NCBI RefSeq assembly: GCF_900631945.1 | Contig: NZ_UZWE01000018.1 | Span: 1 to 64,000, forward strand | Length of the DNA: 64,000 nt | From: Paracoccus haematequi | GTDB lineage: Bacteria; Pseudomonadota; Alphaproteobacteria; Rhodobacterales; Rhodobacteraceae | Direction of reading: 5' to 3' | Part shown: positions 27,940 through 35,845 of the stretch, piece by piece | Position numbering within the stretch: the stretch's first letter is position 1 | How the letters are laid out: every line of letters begins with the position of its first letter | Position numbers and translations under genes: made by a program | Notes under the pieces: model-generated | Database searches by the model: none | What the model was told of the DNA's origin: nothing | What the model saw: only the letters and a program-made list of their open reading frames with translations

Positions 27940-28992
27940 TCAGGGCACCAGCCGGGCAAGCGCCGCCTCGACATGCCCCGCCGCCGCGTCCAGGTCATCC
28001 AGATCGTCCAGCGCGACGACCGCCCTTTCGCCCGCCGCATAGCGCAGCCGGTGCTTCAGATAGCGGGGGTCGTAATGGTCGCGCAGCAGCCCTTCGGCCA
28101 GGCCGCGCCAGTCGCCCGCCGCGACCGCCGCGCGCCAGCCTTCGATCCGCTGGGCCGGATGCAGCGGCGACAGCGCGGCCACGATCGCCTCGACCCGCGC
28201 GGGATCGTCCACCATGTCGCCATATCGGGCAGCGGTATAGGCGGCCCGCGCGCCGACCGGCACCTCCAGCCGCAGCCGGGGCGCGGCGCACAGCGCCTGC
28301 CACATCGACTTGGGCAGCACAAGATTGCCGATCCGGCTGCTCTCGGCCTCGACCACGACGGGGCGGGCGGGGTCCAGCCCTTCCAGCGCAACGGCCAGAC
28401 GACCCTCGAACAGCTTCTGGCCGGGCTGGGGATCGGCGCGCCCGCCGAACAGGCTGCCGCGATGGTTGGCCAGCCCCTCCAGGTCGATCACCTGCCAGCC
28501 GCGCGCGGCCAGCCGCGCCAGAATCGCGGTCTTGGCGCTGCCGGTATTGCCGTCCAGCACGATCACCGGCGCAGGCACAGGCCGGTTCTGCACCCGGTCC
28601 ACGACCAGGGCGCGCCAGGACTTGTAGCCGCCCTCGATCCGGTCCACCCGCCAGCCGATCTGCGACAGGATCGTGGCGAAGCTGCCCGACCGCTGCCCAC
28701 CGCGCCAGCAATAGATCAGCCCCCGCCAGCCGCCGCCGCGATCCGACAGCGGCCCGGCGATATGGTGCGCGGCACTCGCGGCGACCAGGGCGCCGCCCAG
28801 CTTGCGCGCGTCGAACGGGGAAACCCGCTTGTAGATGGTGCCCACCTGCGCGCGTTCGGCATCGTCCAGAACCGGCAGGTTGATCGCGCCGGGCAGGTGA
28901 TCCTCGGCATATTCCGCGGGCGAGCGCACGTCGATGATGTCGTCGAACCCCGCAAGCGCGGGGTCCGCGACGCGCGTCAGACTCAGCGCCAA
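27940..28992 (-). CDS. mnmH: tRNA 2-selenouridine synthase
   Basis: 350 residues. An N-terminal rhodanese domain with active-site loop CWRGGQRS (about residues 95-102) is followed by a P-loop domain (LDGNTGSAKT, about 146-155). MnmH turns 2-thiouridine at wobble position 34 into 2-selenouridine through a geranylated intermediate. The frame begins with a TTG at 28992, one base past the transpeptidase stop; there is no better start. Its presence implies selenophosphate (SelD) in this organism; selD is not in the window. Confidence 0.93.
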   Translation of the reverse strand: MALSLTRVADPALAGFDDIIDVRSPAEYAEDHLPGAINLPVLDDAERAQVGTIYKRVSPFDARKLGGALVAASAAHHIAGPLSDRGGGWRGLIYCWRGGQRSGSFATILSQIGWRVDRIEGGYKSWRALVVDRVQNRPVPAPVIVLDGNTGSAKTAILARLAARGWQVIDLEGLANHRGSLFGGRADPQPGQKLFEGRLAVALEGLDPARPVVVEAESSRIGNLVLPKSMWQALCAAPRLRLEVPVGARAAYTAARYGDMVDDPARVEAIVAALSPLHPAQRIEGWRAAVAAGDWRGLAEGLLRDHYDPRYLKHRLRYAAGERAVVALDDLDDLDAAAGHVEAALARLVP

Positions 28993-28993
28993 G

Positions 28994-29557
28994 TCAGTAG
29001 ACGTAGACCGGCGTCCCGATCGGCACCTGGTCGTACAGCGCCATCACCGCCTCGTTGCGCATCCGCAGGCAGCCGTTCGAGACGGCCCGGCCGATCGAGT
29101 TCGGCTCGGTCGTGCCGTGGATGCGGATCGCGGTGTCCTGGCCCTTGTCGTTGTACAGATACAGCGCCCGCGCGCCCAGCGGGTTGGTCGGGCCGCCCGG
29201 CATCCCGTTGGCCCATTTGCCGTATTGCTGGGGCTTGCGCTTGATCATGTCCGGCGTGGGGGTCCAGGACGGCCATTCGACCTTGCGGCCCACCGTGGCG
29301 CGGCCCTTCCACACCAGTTCGGCGGCGCCCACGGCCACGCCGTAACGGACCGCCCGGCCCGGCGCGATGACATGGTACAGGAAGAAATCCTTGCTGACCA
29401 CGACGATGCTGCCGACCTCGAAATCGTTGCGGATGGCGACTTCGGTGGGGGCATAGGGGTCGCGCGCGGCGGCTTCCTGCGCGAAGACCAGCGAGGGGGC
29501 GAAATAGGCGGCCGCCATCAGCGGCACGGCCAGCGACATCACTTCACGGCGGTTCAT
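28994..29557 (-). CDS. L,D-transpeptidase (YkuD domain), exported
   Basis: 187 residues with a signal peptide that starts MNRREV and ends at VFAQEA. The YkuD catalytic block is present: HGTTEPNSIG and then SNGCLRM with the nucleophile Cys, His and Arg. It makes 3-3 crosslinks in peptidoglycan or anchors proteins to it. Start at 29557; the longer open frame to 29686 has no Shine-Dalgarno and overlaps the copA leader. It lies directly upstream of mnmH. Confidence 0.93.
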   Translation of the reverse strand: MNRREVMSLAVPLMAAAYFAPSLVFAQEAAARDPYAPTEVAIRNDFEVGSIVVVSKDFFLYHVIAPGRAVRYGVAVGAAELVWKGRATVGRKVEWPSWTPTPDMIKRKPQQYGKWANGMPGGPTNPLGARALYLYNDKGQDTAIRIHGTTEPNSIGRAVSNGCLRMRNEAVMALYDQVPIGTPVYVY

Positions 29558-29684
29558 GGCGATCCTGCGTTCTTCTGCTCTGATCCCGCCCATAGCAAGG
29601 GAGGGGGTCTTGTTGCAACTCACGACGGCGTATCGGGGGCGATTTGCCCTTGACCGGGGCCGGTCCAGCGCACATCTGCTGGGC

Positions 29685-29966
29685 ATGGACCCTGCATCCC
29701 GCCCCTGCTGCCATGCCCGACGCCCGCTGCGGCGGCCCGCGCATCTGTGCCGGGGCCGGGGCGACCGCGCCTGCCGCTGTCATCAGGATGCGCGCCCCGC
29801 CGTTGCCCGTCCCCGCCGCAGCCTGCGGCTGGATCCGCGCGCGCTGATCGCCGCGCTGTTTCCACGGCAGCCGCCCATGCGGCCGCAGGCGCCGCCCCGT
29901 TTCCTGAACCCGTCCCGCATCCTTGGCACGATTTCAGGAAACCATCATGACCGTTCAATCCGCTGA
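29685..29966 (+). CDS. Candidate Cys/Pro-rich leader ORF of copA
   Basis: Possible 93-residue frame in the ~390-base gap between the transpeptidase start and copA. The N-terminal part has clustered Cys/His (PCCHARR, HLC, CRCHQ); the second half is Pro-rich (FPRQPPMRPQAPPRF). Position-specific GC is lowest at codon position 2 (about 68% against 81-83% at positions 1 and 3, counted by eye), as expected for a coding frame but Arg-rich. It overlaps the copA start by 20 bases, and the codons right after APP form one arm of a perfect hairpin that hides the copA Shine-Dalgarno. The start is uncertain (TTG at about 29613 after AGGGAGGGGG is an alternative). No family is recognised; a copper-sensing leader is an inference. 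Confidence 0.42.
   Translation: MDPASRPCCHARRPLRRPAHLCRGRGDRACRCHQDARPAVARPRRSLRLDPRALIAALFPRQPPMRPQAPPRFLNPSRILGTISGNHHDRSIR
29899..29942 (+). promoter_or_regulatory. Hairpin sequestering the copA Shine-Dalgarno
   Basis: Perfect 10-bp inverted repeat: GTTTCCTGAA (29899-29908) and TTCAGGAAAC (29933-29942), 24-nt loop. The right arm contains AGGAA, the Shine-Dalgarno of copA, whose ATG begins four bases later. The left arm lies immediately after the Pro-Pro codons of the candidate leader frame, inside the footprint of a ribosome paused there. Confidence 0.65.
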
Positions 29967-32205
29967 TCTGCCCGCCTTGGGCGATCCGTCCGACCTGATC
30001 ACCACCCGCCTTTCCATCGAAGGGATGAGCTGCGCCGCCTGTTCCGGCCGCGTCACCCGCGCGCTGTCGGCCCAGCCCGGCGTCCGCGATGCGCAGGTCA
30101 ACCTGATGACGGGTTCCGCCCGCATCCGTCACAGCCCCTCCCTGCCGCCCGCCGATCTGGCGGCGGCGGTGACGAAGCTGGGCTATCCGGCGACCATCCC
30201 CGCCGCTGCCGCCCCCGCCCCTGCCCCCCGCACCGACGAATCCGCCGCGCTGAAGCGCGCCTTCCTGACCGCCCTGGTCCTGACCCTGCCGGTCTTCCTG
30301 GCCGAGATGGGCGGCCATCTTGTCCCGGCCTTCCATCACTGGCTGCACGCGGCGGTGGGCACCGCGCCGCTGAACTGGGCGCAGATGGTCCTGACCGCGC
30401 TTGTCCTGGCCGGGCCGGGGCGGCGCTTCTTCGCGACCGGCATCCCCGCCCTGCTGCGCGGCGCCCCCGAGATGAACAGCCTCGTCGCGCTTGGATCCGG
30501 GGCGGCGTTCCTGTTCTCGGCCGTGGTGGTGGTGCTGCCGGGGCTGATCCCGCCCGCCTCGCGCCATGTCTATTTCGAGGCCGCGGCGGTCATCGTCACC
30601 CTGATCCTGATGGGCCGCTGGCTGGAGGCCCGCGCCAAGGGCCAGGCGGGCGCCGCGATCCGCGCGCTGATCGACCTCGCCCCCGACCAAGCGACGATCC
30701 TGCAGGACGGCAAGCCCGCGCGCATCGCGGTGGCGGATCTGCAACCCGGCGATCTGGTGCTGCTGGCGCCGGGCGAACGGGTGGCGGTCGACGGGATCGT
30801 GACCGAAGGGCGCGGCCATGTCGACGAAGCAATGCTGACCGGCGAGCCCGTCCCGGCCGAGAAATCGCCCGGCGATCCGGTCACCGGCGGCACCGTCAAC
30901 GGCAGCACGGCGCTGACCTTCCGTGTCACCGCCACCGGCGCCGACACCACCCTGTCGCGCATCGTCGGCATGGTCGAAAACGCGCAGAACGCGCGCTTGC
31001 CGGTGCAGGCCCTGGTGGACCGGATCACCCGCGTCTTCGTGCCGGTGGTGATCGGGCTGGCGGTCCTGACCTTCCTGCTGTGGCTGGTCTTCGGTCCCGA
31101 CCTGGCCCATGCGGTGGTCGCGGGCGTGGCCGTGCTGATCATCGCCTGTCCCTGCGCGATGGGGCTGGCCGTCCCGGTCTCGATCATGGTCGGCACCGGG
31201 CGCGGCGCGCAGCTGGGCGTGCTGTTCCGGCGGGGCGAGGCGTTGCAGCGGCTGTCGAACGCCCGGCTGATCGGCTTCGACAAGACCGGCACCCTGACGC
31301 GCGGACATCCCGAACTGGTCGCCATCCAGACCGACGGCATCGACGAGGCCCAGGCCCTGCGCCTTGCCGCCTCGGCCGAGGCGCGGTCCGAACATCCCCT
31401 GGCCGCCGCCATCGTCGCCGGTGCCGGCGCGCGCGGGCTGGATCTGCCGCCCGCCAGCGACGTTCAGGCCAATGCCGGGCGCGGCCTGTCCGCCACCGTC
31501 GAGGGGCGGCGCCTGCTGATCGGAAACCTGGCCGCCCTGACCGAAGGCGGAATCGCGCCCTCGGCCATGCTCCGCGATCAGGCCGAACAGGCGGCGGCGC
31601 AGGGCGCCACACCTGTTCACCTGGCCGTGGACGGCCGCCATGTCGCCAGCTTCGCCCTGGCCGACCGGATCCGCCCCGAGGCCGCGCAGACCATCGCAGC
31701 GTTGCATGGCATGGGACTGAAGACGGCGATGCTGTCAGGCGACGTTCCCGCGACCGCGCAGGCGGTCGGCAAACAACTGGGCATCGACCGGATCCAAGGC
31801 GGCCTGATGCCCGGCGACAAGCTTCAGGCGATCCGGGCGATGGGGACAGGTTCGGTCTTCGTGGGCGACGGCATCAACGACGCCCCGGCCTTGGCGGCGG
31901 CCGAAACCGGCATCGCCGTCGGCACGGGCACCGGCATCGCCATCGAATCGGCCGATCTGGTGCTGATGTCGGGCGATCTGGGCGGGGTGCCGTGCGCGAT
32001 CCGGCTGTCGCGCGCGGTGATGCGCAACATCCGGCAGAACCTGTTCTGGGCCTTCGCCTATAACGCCGCGCTGATCCCGATCGCCATGGGCGTGCTGGTG
32101 CCCTTTGGCGGGCCGCAGCTTTCGCCGATGCTGGGGGCGGCCGCGATGGCACTGTCCTCGGTCTGCGTGGTGGGCAATGCGCTGCGGCTGCGGACCGCAG
32201 GCTAA
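29947..32205 (+). CDS. copA: Cu(I)-exporting P1B-type ATPase
   Basis: 752 residues. One N-terminal metal-binding domain (GMSCAAC, C29 and C32), then the P-type core: MLTGEPVP, the CPCAMGL metal site of the membrane, DKTGTLT with the phosphorylated Asp, and GDGINDAPAL. The last helices carry AYNAALIPIAMG and MALSSVCVVGNALR, matching the YN and MxxSS patterns of copper(I) ATPases. It pumps Cu(I) out of the cytoplasm. ATG at 29947 follows AGGAAA; the frame is open a few codons further up. Convergent with the PCu(A)C gene, with a shared terminator. Confidence 0.95.
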   Translation: MTVQSADLPALGDPSDLITTRLSIEGMSCAACSGRVTRALSAQPGVRDAQVNLMTGSARIRHSPSLPPADLAAAVTKLGYPATIPAAAAPAPAPRTDESAALKRAFLTALVLTLPVFLAEMGGHLVPAFHHWLHAAVGTAPLNWAQMVLTALVLAGPGRRFFATGIPALLRGAPEMNSLVALGSGAAFLFSAVVVVLPGLIPPASRHVYFEAAAVIVTLILMGRWLEARAKGQAGAAIRALIDLAPDQATILQDGKPARIAVADLQPGDLVLLAPGERVAVDGIVTEGRGHVDEAMLTGEPVPAEKSPGDPVTGGTVNGSTALTFRVTATGADTTLSRIVGMVENAQNARLPVQALVDRITRVFVPVVIGLAVLTFLLWLVFGPDLAHAVVAGVAVLIIACPCAMGLAVPVSIMVGTGRGAQLGVLFRRGEALQRLSNARLIGFDKTGTLTRGHPELVAIQTDGIDEAQALRLAASAEARSEHPLAAAIVAGAGARGLDLPPASDVQANAGRGLSATVEGRRLLIGNLAALTEGGIAPSAMLRDQAEQAAAQGATPVHLAVDGRHVASFALADRIRPEAAQTIAALHGMGLKTAMLSGDVPATAQAVGKQLGIDRIQGGLMPGDKLQAIRAMGTGSVFVGDGINDAPALAAAETGIAVGTGTGIAIESADLVLMSGDLGGVPCAIRLSRAVMRNIRQNLFWAFAYNAALIPIAMGVLVPFGGPQLSPMLGAAAMALSSVCVVGNALRLRTAG

Positions 32206-32212
32206 GGGGGAC

Positions 32213-32245
32213 ATGCCGCAGCCATCAGGCCGATGGCTGCGGCAT
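32213..32245. terminator. Bidirectional terminator between copA and the PCu(A)C gene
   Basis: Perfect 13-bp stem (arms ATGCCGCAGCCAT 32213-32225 and ATGGCTGCGGCAT 32233-32245, 7-nt loop) in the 54 bases between the two convergent stop codons. No long T run on either strand. Confidence 0.75.
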
Positions 32246-32259
32246 TCGTTCGGTGGCGG

Positions 32260-32718
32260 TCAGTGGCTCTTGTGGCCGTGCCGAGCCTTTTCGGGCGCGC
32301 GGTCATTGTCCAGCGTGACATCCAGTTGCTGTGTGCCGCAGGGGCCGAAATCCAGCGTCAACGCCACGATATCGCCGTCGGTCAGCGGCTTTTTCAGCCC
32401 CATCAGCATCACATGGTCGCCGCCCCGCGCCAGCGTGTGTTCGCCGCCAGCGGGGATGGCGATCCCTCCGTCGATCTTGTGCATCTTCATCACCCCGTCC
32501 TGTTCGGAATGGGTGTGCAGTTCGACCATATCGGCCGCGTCCGAGGACACGCCGGTCAACTGGCAATCCACGTCGCGATGGTTCTCCACCACCATGAAGG
32601 CGGCGGCGGTCTGCGGATTGGCGCTGCGCGCATAGGCGTCGCGGATCTCCAGCCCGTCATGGGCAAGGGCTGCGGCAGGGGTCATGACGGCCAGAATGGC
32701 CAGGGTCTTGCGGATCAT
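32260..32718 (-). CDS. Periplasmic copper chaperone, PCu(A)C family
   Basis: 152 residues with a signal peptide (ending AALAHD). The Cu-binding pattern H-x-M is present: VELHTH, MKMHKI, then HVMLMGL; the C-terminus adds a His-rich tail (HGHKSH). PCu(A)C proteins hand copper to cytochrome oxidase or other periplasmic cuproproteins. In Rhodobacter capsulatus the homologue CutG is in the cutF-cutO-cutG operon. Here it lies 15 bases behind a CutF-like gene with no multicopper oxidase between them. GAGGA sits seven bases before the ATG. Confidence 0.92.
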   Translation of the reverse strand: MIRKTLAILAVMTPAAALAHDGLEIRDAYARSANPQTAAAFMVVENHRDVDCQLTGVSSDAADMVELHTHSEQDGVMKMHKIDGGIAIPAGGEHTLARGGDHVMLMGLKKPLTDGDIVALTLDFGPCGTQQLDVTLDNDRAPEKARHGHKSH

Positions 32719-32724
32719 CGTCTC

Positions 32725-32774
32725 ATCCTCGGTTCAAGCAGGTTTCAATGCGGAACTCTGTCTTGCCGGAGGAT
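32725..32774 (-). promoter_or_regulatory. Hairpin sequestering the Shine-Dalgarno of the PCu(A)C gene
   Basis: ATCCTC (32774-32769 on the minus strand) pairs perfectly with GAGGAT (32730-32725), extended by GG/CC after a one-base bulge; the loop is 33 nt. GAGGA is the Shine-Dalgarno of the chaperone gene. The other arm overlaps the Pro-Pro codons (GAT CCT CCG) near the end of the CutF-like gene, so a ribosome pausing there would free the site. Confidence 0.6.
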
Positions 32775-33084
32775 CGCGCGCCGCGGGCCGGGGCGGTTCA
32801 CGCCCATCGGGAACCGTCGGGACGACGCGCGGATCAAGCCGCGCCGCCGTCGCGGCGGGACCGAAGGCGGGCGGCGCGACAGCCGTCGCCGCCAGCAGCG
32901 ACAGCGCCATGTCGGGGCACAGATGCGGCCGCTGGGGCGCGCCGGGATGGTCGACCACCACGACGCCCGTGCCGCTGCACAGCACGACCCGCCCGTCCAG
33001 CATCACGGTGCCCCGCGCGGCGCCCAGACCGATCCCGGTCAGGGCGAGGCACAGGATCAGCGCAAGGAAAAGCGGGCGTCGCAT
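32734..33084 (-). CDS. CutF-like DUF2946 protein, candidate copper-sensing leader
   Basis: 116 residues: a signal peptide (about 1-24), a DUF2946-like core (VVLCSGTGVVVVDH and RPHLCPDMALSLLA; C36 and C56), and a long Pro-rich tail (GREPPRPAARDPPARQ) near the C-terminus. DUF2946 leaders such as CutF of R. capsulatus and the copper-responsive upstream frames of Bordetella sense copper while being exported and control the next gene through an mRNA hairpin. The family's second close cysteine is replaced (CPDM rather than CPDC). The gene lies between rpmB and the PCu(A)C gene and has a weak Shine-Dalgarno. Confidence 0.75.
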   Translation of the reverse strand: MRRPLFLALILCLALTGIGLGAARGTVMLDGRVVLCSGTGVVVVDHPGAPQRPHLCPDMALSLLAATAVAPPAFGPAATAARLDPRVVPTVPDGREPPRPAARDPPARQSSALKPA

Positions 33085-33135
33085 GGTGGCGCGACCATCA
33101 CCGAAGCGCCGCGCGAAGGCAACAGAAACGCGAAA

Positions 33136-33159
33136 GCCCCGCCGTGGGAACGACGGGGC
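33136..33159 (-). terminator. Terminator of rpmB
   Basis: Hairpin GCCCCGTCGT/ACGGCGGGGC with one mismatch, followed by TTTC on the minus strand, 25 bases after the rpmB stop. It separates rpmB from the CutF-like gene. Confidence 0.65.
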
Positions 33160-33184
33160 ATATTGCCGCAGTGTCAGGCCGGGA

Positions 33185-33475
33185 TCAGGCCTGGGGCGCC
33201 TCGGCCTTGGCGATCTCGCGCTTGATCTTCAGGGCGCGGTCCGACAGTTCCGTATCCTTGGCTTTCGCCAGGAAGGCGTCCAGCCCGCCCCGGTGATCGA
33301 CCGAACGCAGCGCCGCGGCCGAGATGCGCAGCGAATAGCCGCGGCCCAGCGTGTCGGACAGCAGCGTGACCTCGTTCAGGTTCGGCAGGAACCGGCGACG
33401 GGTCTTGTTGTTGGCGTGGCTGACATTGTTGCCGGTCATCGGGCCTTTGCCGGTCAGTTCGCAGACGCGCGACAT
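33185..33475 (-). CDS. rpmB: 50S ribosomal protein L28
   Basis: 96 residues with the L28 start [29 protein letters not shown] and the LRISA...ALRSVD core (quoted in part). Somewhat longer than the E. coli protein, as usual in alphaproteobacteria. Monocistronic by position. Confidence 0.97.
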   Translation of the reverse strand: MSRVCELTGKGPMTGNNVSHANNKTRRRFLPNLNEVTLLSDTLGRGYSLRISAAALRSVDHRGGLDAFLAKAKDTELSDRALKIKREIAKAEAPQA

Positions 33476-33538
33476 GGTGTTGATCCTTCGTCTTTGCTAT
33501 GCGGGCGGTCCCGGCGGGGGTGCCGTCCCAAAGTGAAA

Positions 33539-33559
33539 GGGCGCCGCGAGGCAGCGCCC
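33539..33559 (-). promoter_or_regulatory. Hairpin in the rpmB upstream region
   Basis: GGGCGC (33539-33544) and GCGCCC (33554-33559) form a 6-bp GC stem about 64 bases upstream of rpmB. It could belong to the rpmB leader. No regulatory role is shown. Confidence 0.35.
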
Positions 33560-33627
33560 GGAATTCCGTTTGCGCGTCCCTAATGGAACCGGCAGCCCCC
33601 GTCAACCGGGAATCACCGCGCTGGCGC

Positions 33628-33679
33628 TTTGCCTTGGTTTAAATATCCTCTGGGGGTCCGGGGGGCGAAGCGCCCCCGG
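33628..33679 (+). repeat. Dispersed intergenic palindrome, copy 2
   Basis: TTTGCC, AAATATCC, GGGGGTCC and a hairpin CCGGGGG/CCCCCGG (33658-33679), the same family as 12,616. It lies between the rpmB start and the ada stop. Confidence 0.75.
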
Positions 33680-33696
33680 CGGCCGCGGGACGCACT

Positions 33697-34761
33697 TCAC
33701 GCATAGGACCGCTCGATTGCGATCAGCCTTTCCTTGCGCCACAACCCACCCGCATAGCCCGTCAGCGTGCCGTCCGCGCCGATCACCCGGTGGCAGGGCA
33801 CCACCAGGGCGATGCGGTTGGTGGCATTGGCGCGCGCCACCGCGCGGGTTGCGGTGGGACGGCCGATCCCTGCGGCCAGTTGCAGATAGCTGCGCGTCTG
33901 CCCGGCCGGGATCTGCTGCAAGGCGCGCCAGACCTGCTGCTGGAAGGGGGTGCCATGCAGCACGACCGGCACGTCCAGAAGCGGCGCCCGGCCCGCGAAA
34001 TAGTCGAAAAGCCGCGATTCGGTCAGGTCGTGGACGGCGGTGCGGCCCAGGCCGACGCGCCCGCCCACATGGGCGGACAGGCGGCGCAGCCCGTCGGGCA
34101 GGGCCTTGCGGTCGATGAATTCCAGCAGGTGCAGCGCCCGATCGTCGGCAATCGCGATCATGCCCCCCAGCGGCGTGTCGATCCAGTCGGCCAGCACGCC
34201 GCCGCCTTGCCGCATCTGGTGGGGCGCATGGCCGAACAGCCGCGCGAAAGCCGTCCGAAACCCCGAGGCCGAATCGAATCCCGCGTCCAGTTGCGCCTCG
34301 ATCATCGTCGATCCTTTCGTCAGGCTGGCCACGGCCCCCCGCAGCCGCGCCGCGCGGGCCATGTCCAGGAAGCTTTGCCCGAAATGCCGCTTGAAGGCGC
34401 GGCGCACGGTCGAGGGGTCGTGCCTCAGTGCCAGCAGGTCGGATTCGGACCAGCGGTGGTCGGGCCGCGCCTCAAGCCGGGCCATCAGGTCGCACACCAG
34501 CGGCTCGCCCTCGGCGGTGGCGCCCAGCGGATGGCAGCGGCGGCACGGGCGGAAGCCCGCGGCCTGCGCGGCATCGGCATCGGCGAACCAGCGGCAGTTC
34601 TGCGGCAAGGGCTTTCGCGCCGGGCAGGTCAGGCGGCAGAAGATCCCGGTGGTGGTCACGCCGACCAGGGCGCGCCCCTCCCAGGCCGGGTCGCGCGCCA
34701 GCAGCGCGGCATAGAGTGTATCGGTATCCGGCAGATCCAGCATGTCACTCACCTTGTCCAT
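33697..34761 (-). CDS. ada: Ada-type methylated-DNA repair protein and activator
   Basis: 354 residues. The N-terminal zinc domain carries the methyl-accepting cysteine cluster (GIFCRLTC and FRPCRRC), followed by an AraC-type helix-turn-helix (VRRAFKRHFGQSF) and the O6-methylguanine methyltransferase domain with active site PCHRV. It repairs alkylated DNA and, once methylated, activates its own regulon. It stands alone here; no alkB neighbour. Confidence 0.94.
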   Translation of the reverse strand: MDKVSDMLDLPDTDTLYAALLARDPAWEGRALVGVTTTGIFCRLTCPARKPLPQNCRWFADADAAQAAGFRPCRRCHPLGATAEGEPLVCDLMARLEARPDHRWSESDLLALRHDPSTVRRAFKRHFGQSFLDMARAARLRGAVASLTKGSTMIEAQLDAGFDSASGFRTAFARLFGHAPHQMRQGGGVLADWIDTPLGGMIAIADDRALHLLEFIDRKALPDGLRRLSAHVGGRVGLGRTAVHDLTESRLFDYFAGRAPLLDVPVVLHGTPFQQQVWRALQQIPAGQTRSYLQLAAGIGRPTATRAVARANATNRIALVVPCHRVIGADGTLTGYAGGLWRKERLIAIERSYA

Positions 34762-34812
34762 GCCCCCGACCCTAGCCGATTCGCCGCCCCGATGGGCCGC
34801 GAAATCGGGCGT

Positions 34813-35781
34813 TTATTTCTGCCCTGCCAGCCAGTCCAGCATCTCTTGCGCGGCCTCGGCCGGGGCCTTGCCGCCGCCGGCCACCGCATCGCCCAGCCGG
34901 GCCAGCCGGTCGCGCGCGGCAGGCGTTTCCAGCCGCGCCAGCAGGCCCGCGCGCACATCGGCCAGGAACCAGTGCCGCGCCTGTTCCGCGCGGTTGGCCG
35001 CGAAATGCCCTTGCTCGCGCCGCCAGGCGGTCAGCGCCTGCATCTCCTCCCACGCCTTTTCCAGGCCGTCCCCCGTCGCGGCCGACACCGGCAGCGCCTT
35101 GGGAAAACCCTGCGGATCCTGGGGGCGCTTGCGCAACAGCCGCAGCGCGCCCGCGTAATCGGCGACGGTGCGGCGCGCGGTGCCCAGCAGGTCGCCATCG
35201 GCCTTGTTGACCAGGATCAGGTCGGCCATCTCCATGATGCCGCGCTTGACCCCCTGCAATTCGTCGCCCCCCGCCGGGGCCAGCAGCAGCACGAACAGGT
35301 CGCACATCTCGGCCACCAGGGTTTCGGACTGGCCGACGCCCACCGTCTCGATCAGCACCACGTCGAAGCCCGCCGCCTCGCACAGCCGGATCGCCTCTCG
35401 CGTGCGGCGCGCCACGCCGCCAAGCTGCGCGTTGGACGGCGTGGGCCGGATGAAGGCCAGCGGGTTGCGCGACAGCGTTTCCATCCGCGTCTTGTCGCCC
35501 AGGATCGAGCCGCCCGACCGGGCCGAGGACGGATCGACCGCCAGCACCGCGACCCGCAGCCCCTGTTCGGTCAGCATCGTCCCGAAGGCCTCGATGAAGG
35601 TGGACTTGCCCACCCCCGGCGTCCCCGACAGCCCGATCCGCAGCGCCTGGCCGTCCGGCAGGTCGGCCAACAGCGCCACGGCGCGGGCGCGGTGATCGGG
35701 CCGCGTCGATTCGATCAGCGTGATCGCCCGCGACAACGCGCGGCGGTCCTTGGCGACCAGGGGTTCCAGAAGCTCGTCCAT
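34813..35781 (-). CDS. meaB: Methylmalonyl-CoA mutase-associated GTPase MeaB
   Basis: 322 residues, G3E-type GTPase. Walker A GTPGVGKS at about residue 54, [24 protein letters not shown] (in part), ETVGVGQSE and the base-recognition NKAD motif. MeaB protects and reloads methylmalonyl-CoA or ethylmalonyl-CoA mutase with adenosylcobalamin. Start at MDELLE (35781); the frame is open to 35847. Divergent from the thioredoxin-like gene. Confidence 0.93.
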   Translation of the reverse strand: MDELLEPLVAKDRRALSRAITLIESTRPDHRARAVALLADLPDGQALRIGLSGTPGVGKSTFIEAFGTMLTEQGLRVAVLAVDPSSARSGGSILGDKTRMETLSRNPLAFIRPTPSNAQLGGVARRTREAIRLCEAAGFDVVLIETVGVGQSETLVAEMCDLFVLLLAPAGGDELQGVKRGIMEMADLILVNKADGDLLGTARRTVADYAGALRLLRKRPQDPQGFPKALPVSAATGDGLEKAWEEMQALTAWRREQGHFAANRAEQARHWFLADVRAGLLARLETPAARDRLARLGDAVAGGGKAPAEAAQEMLDWLAGQK

Positions 35782-35845
35782 GGGCACAGGGATAGGGGGC
35801 CGCGCGGCGATTGCCAAGCCGTCCCGGCGGCCCGATAATGGCGCC

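Noticed and set aside
29650-29680. TTGACC with GACCGG-GG-CCGGTC dyad, considered as a CueR-type promoter of copA
   Set aside because: The dyad is not centred in a 19-20-base spacer and no good -10 follows, so the geometry does not fit a MerR-family promoter.
29644-29847. Another frame upstream of copA (TTG start) containing Cys residues and an RAPP tetrapeptide, as in copper-responsive leaders
   Set aside because: It ends about 85 bases before the copA hairpin, has no Shine-Dalgarno, and its codon-position GC pattern is less gene-like than the frame ending at 29966. Kept only as an alternative to test.
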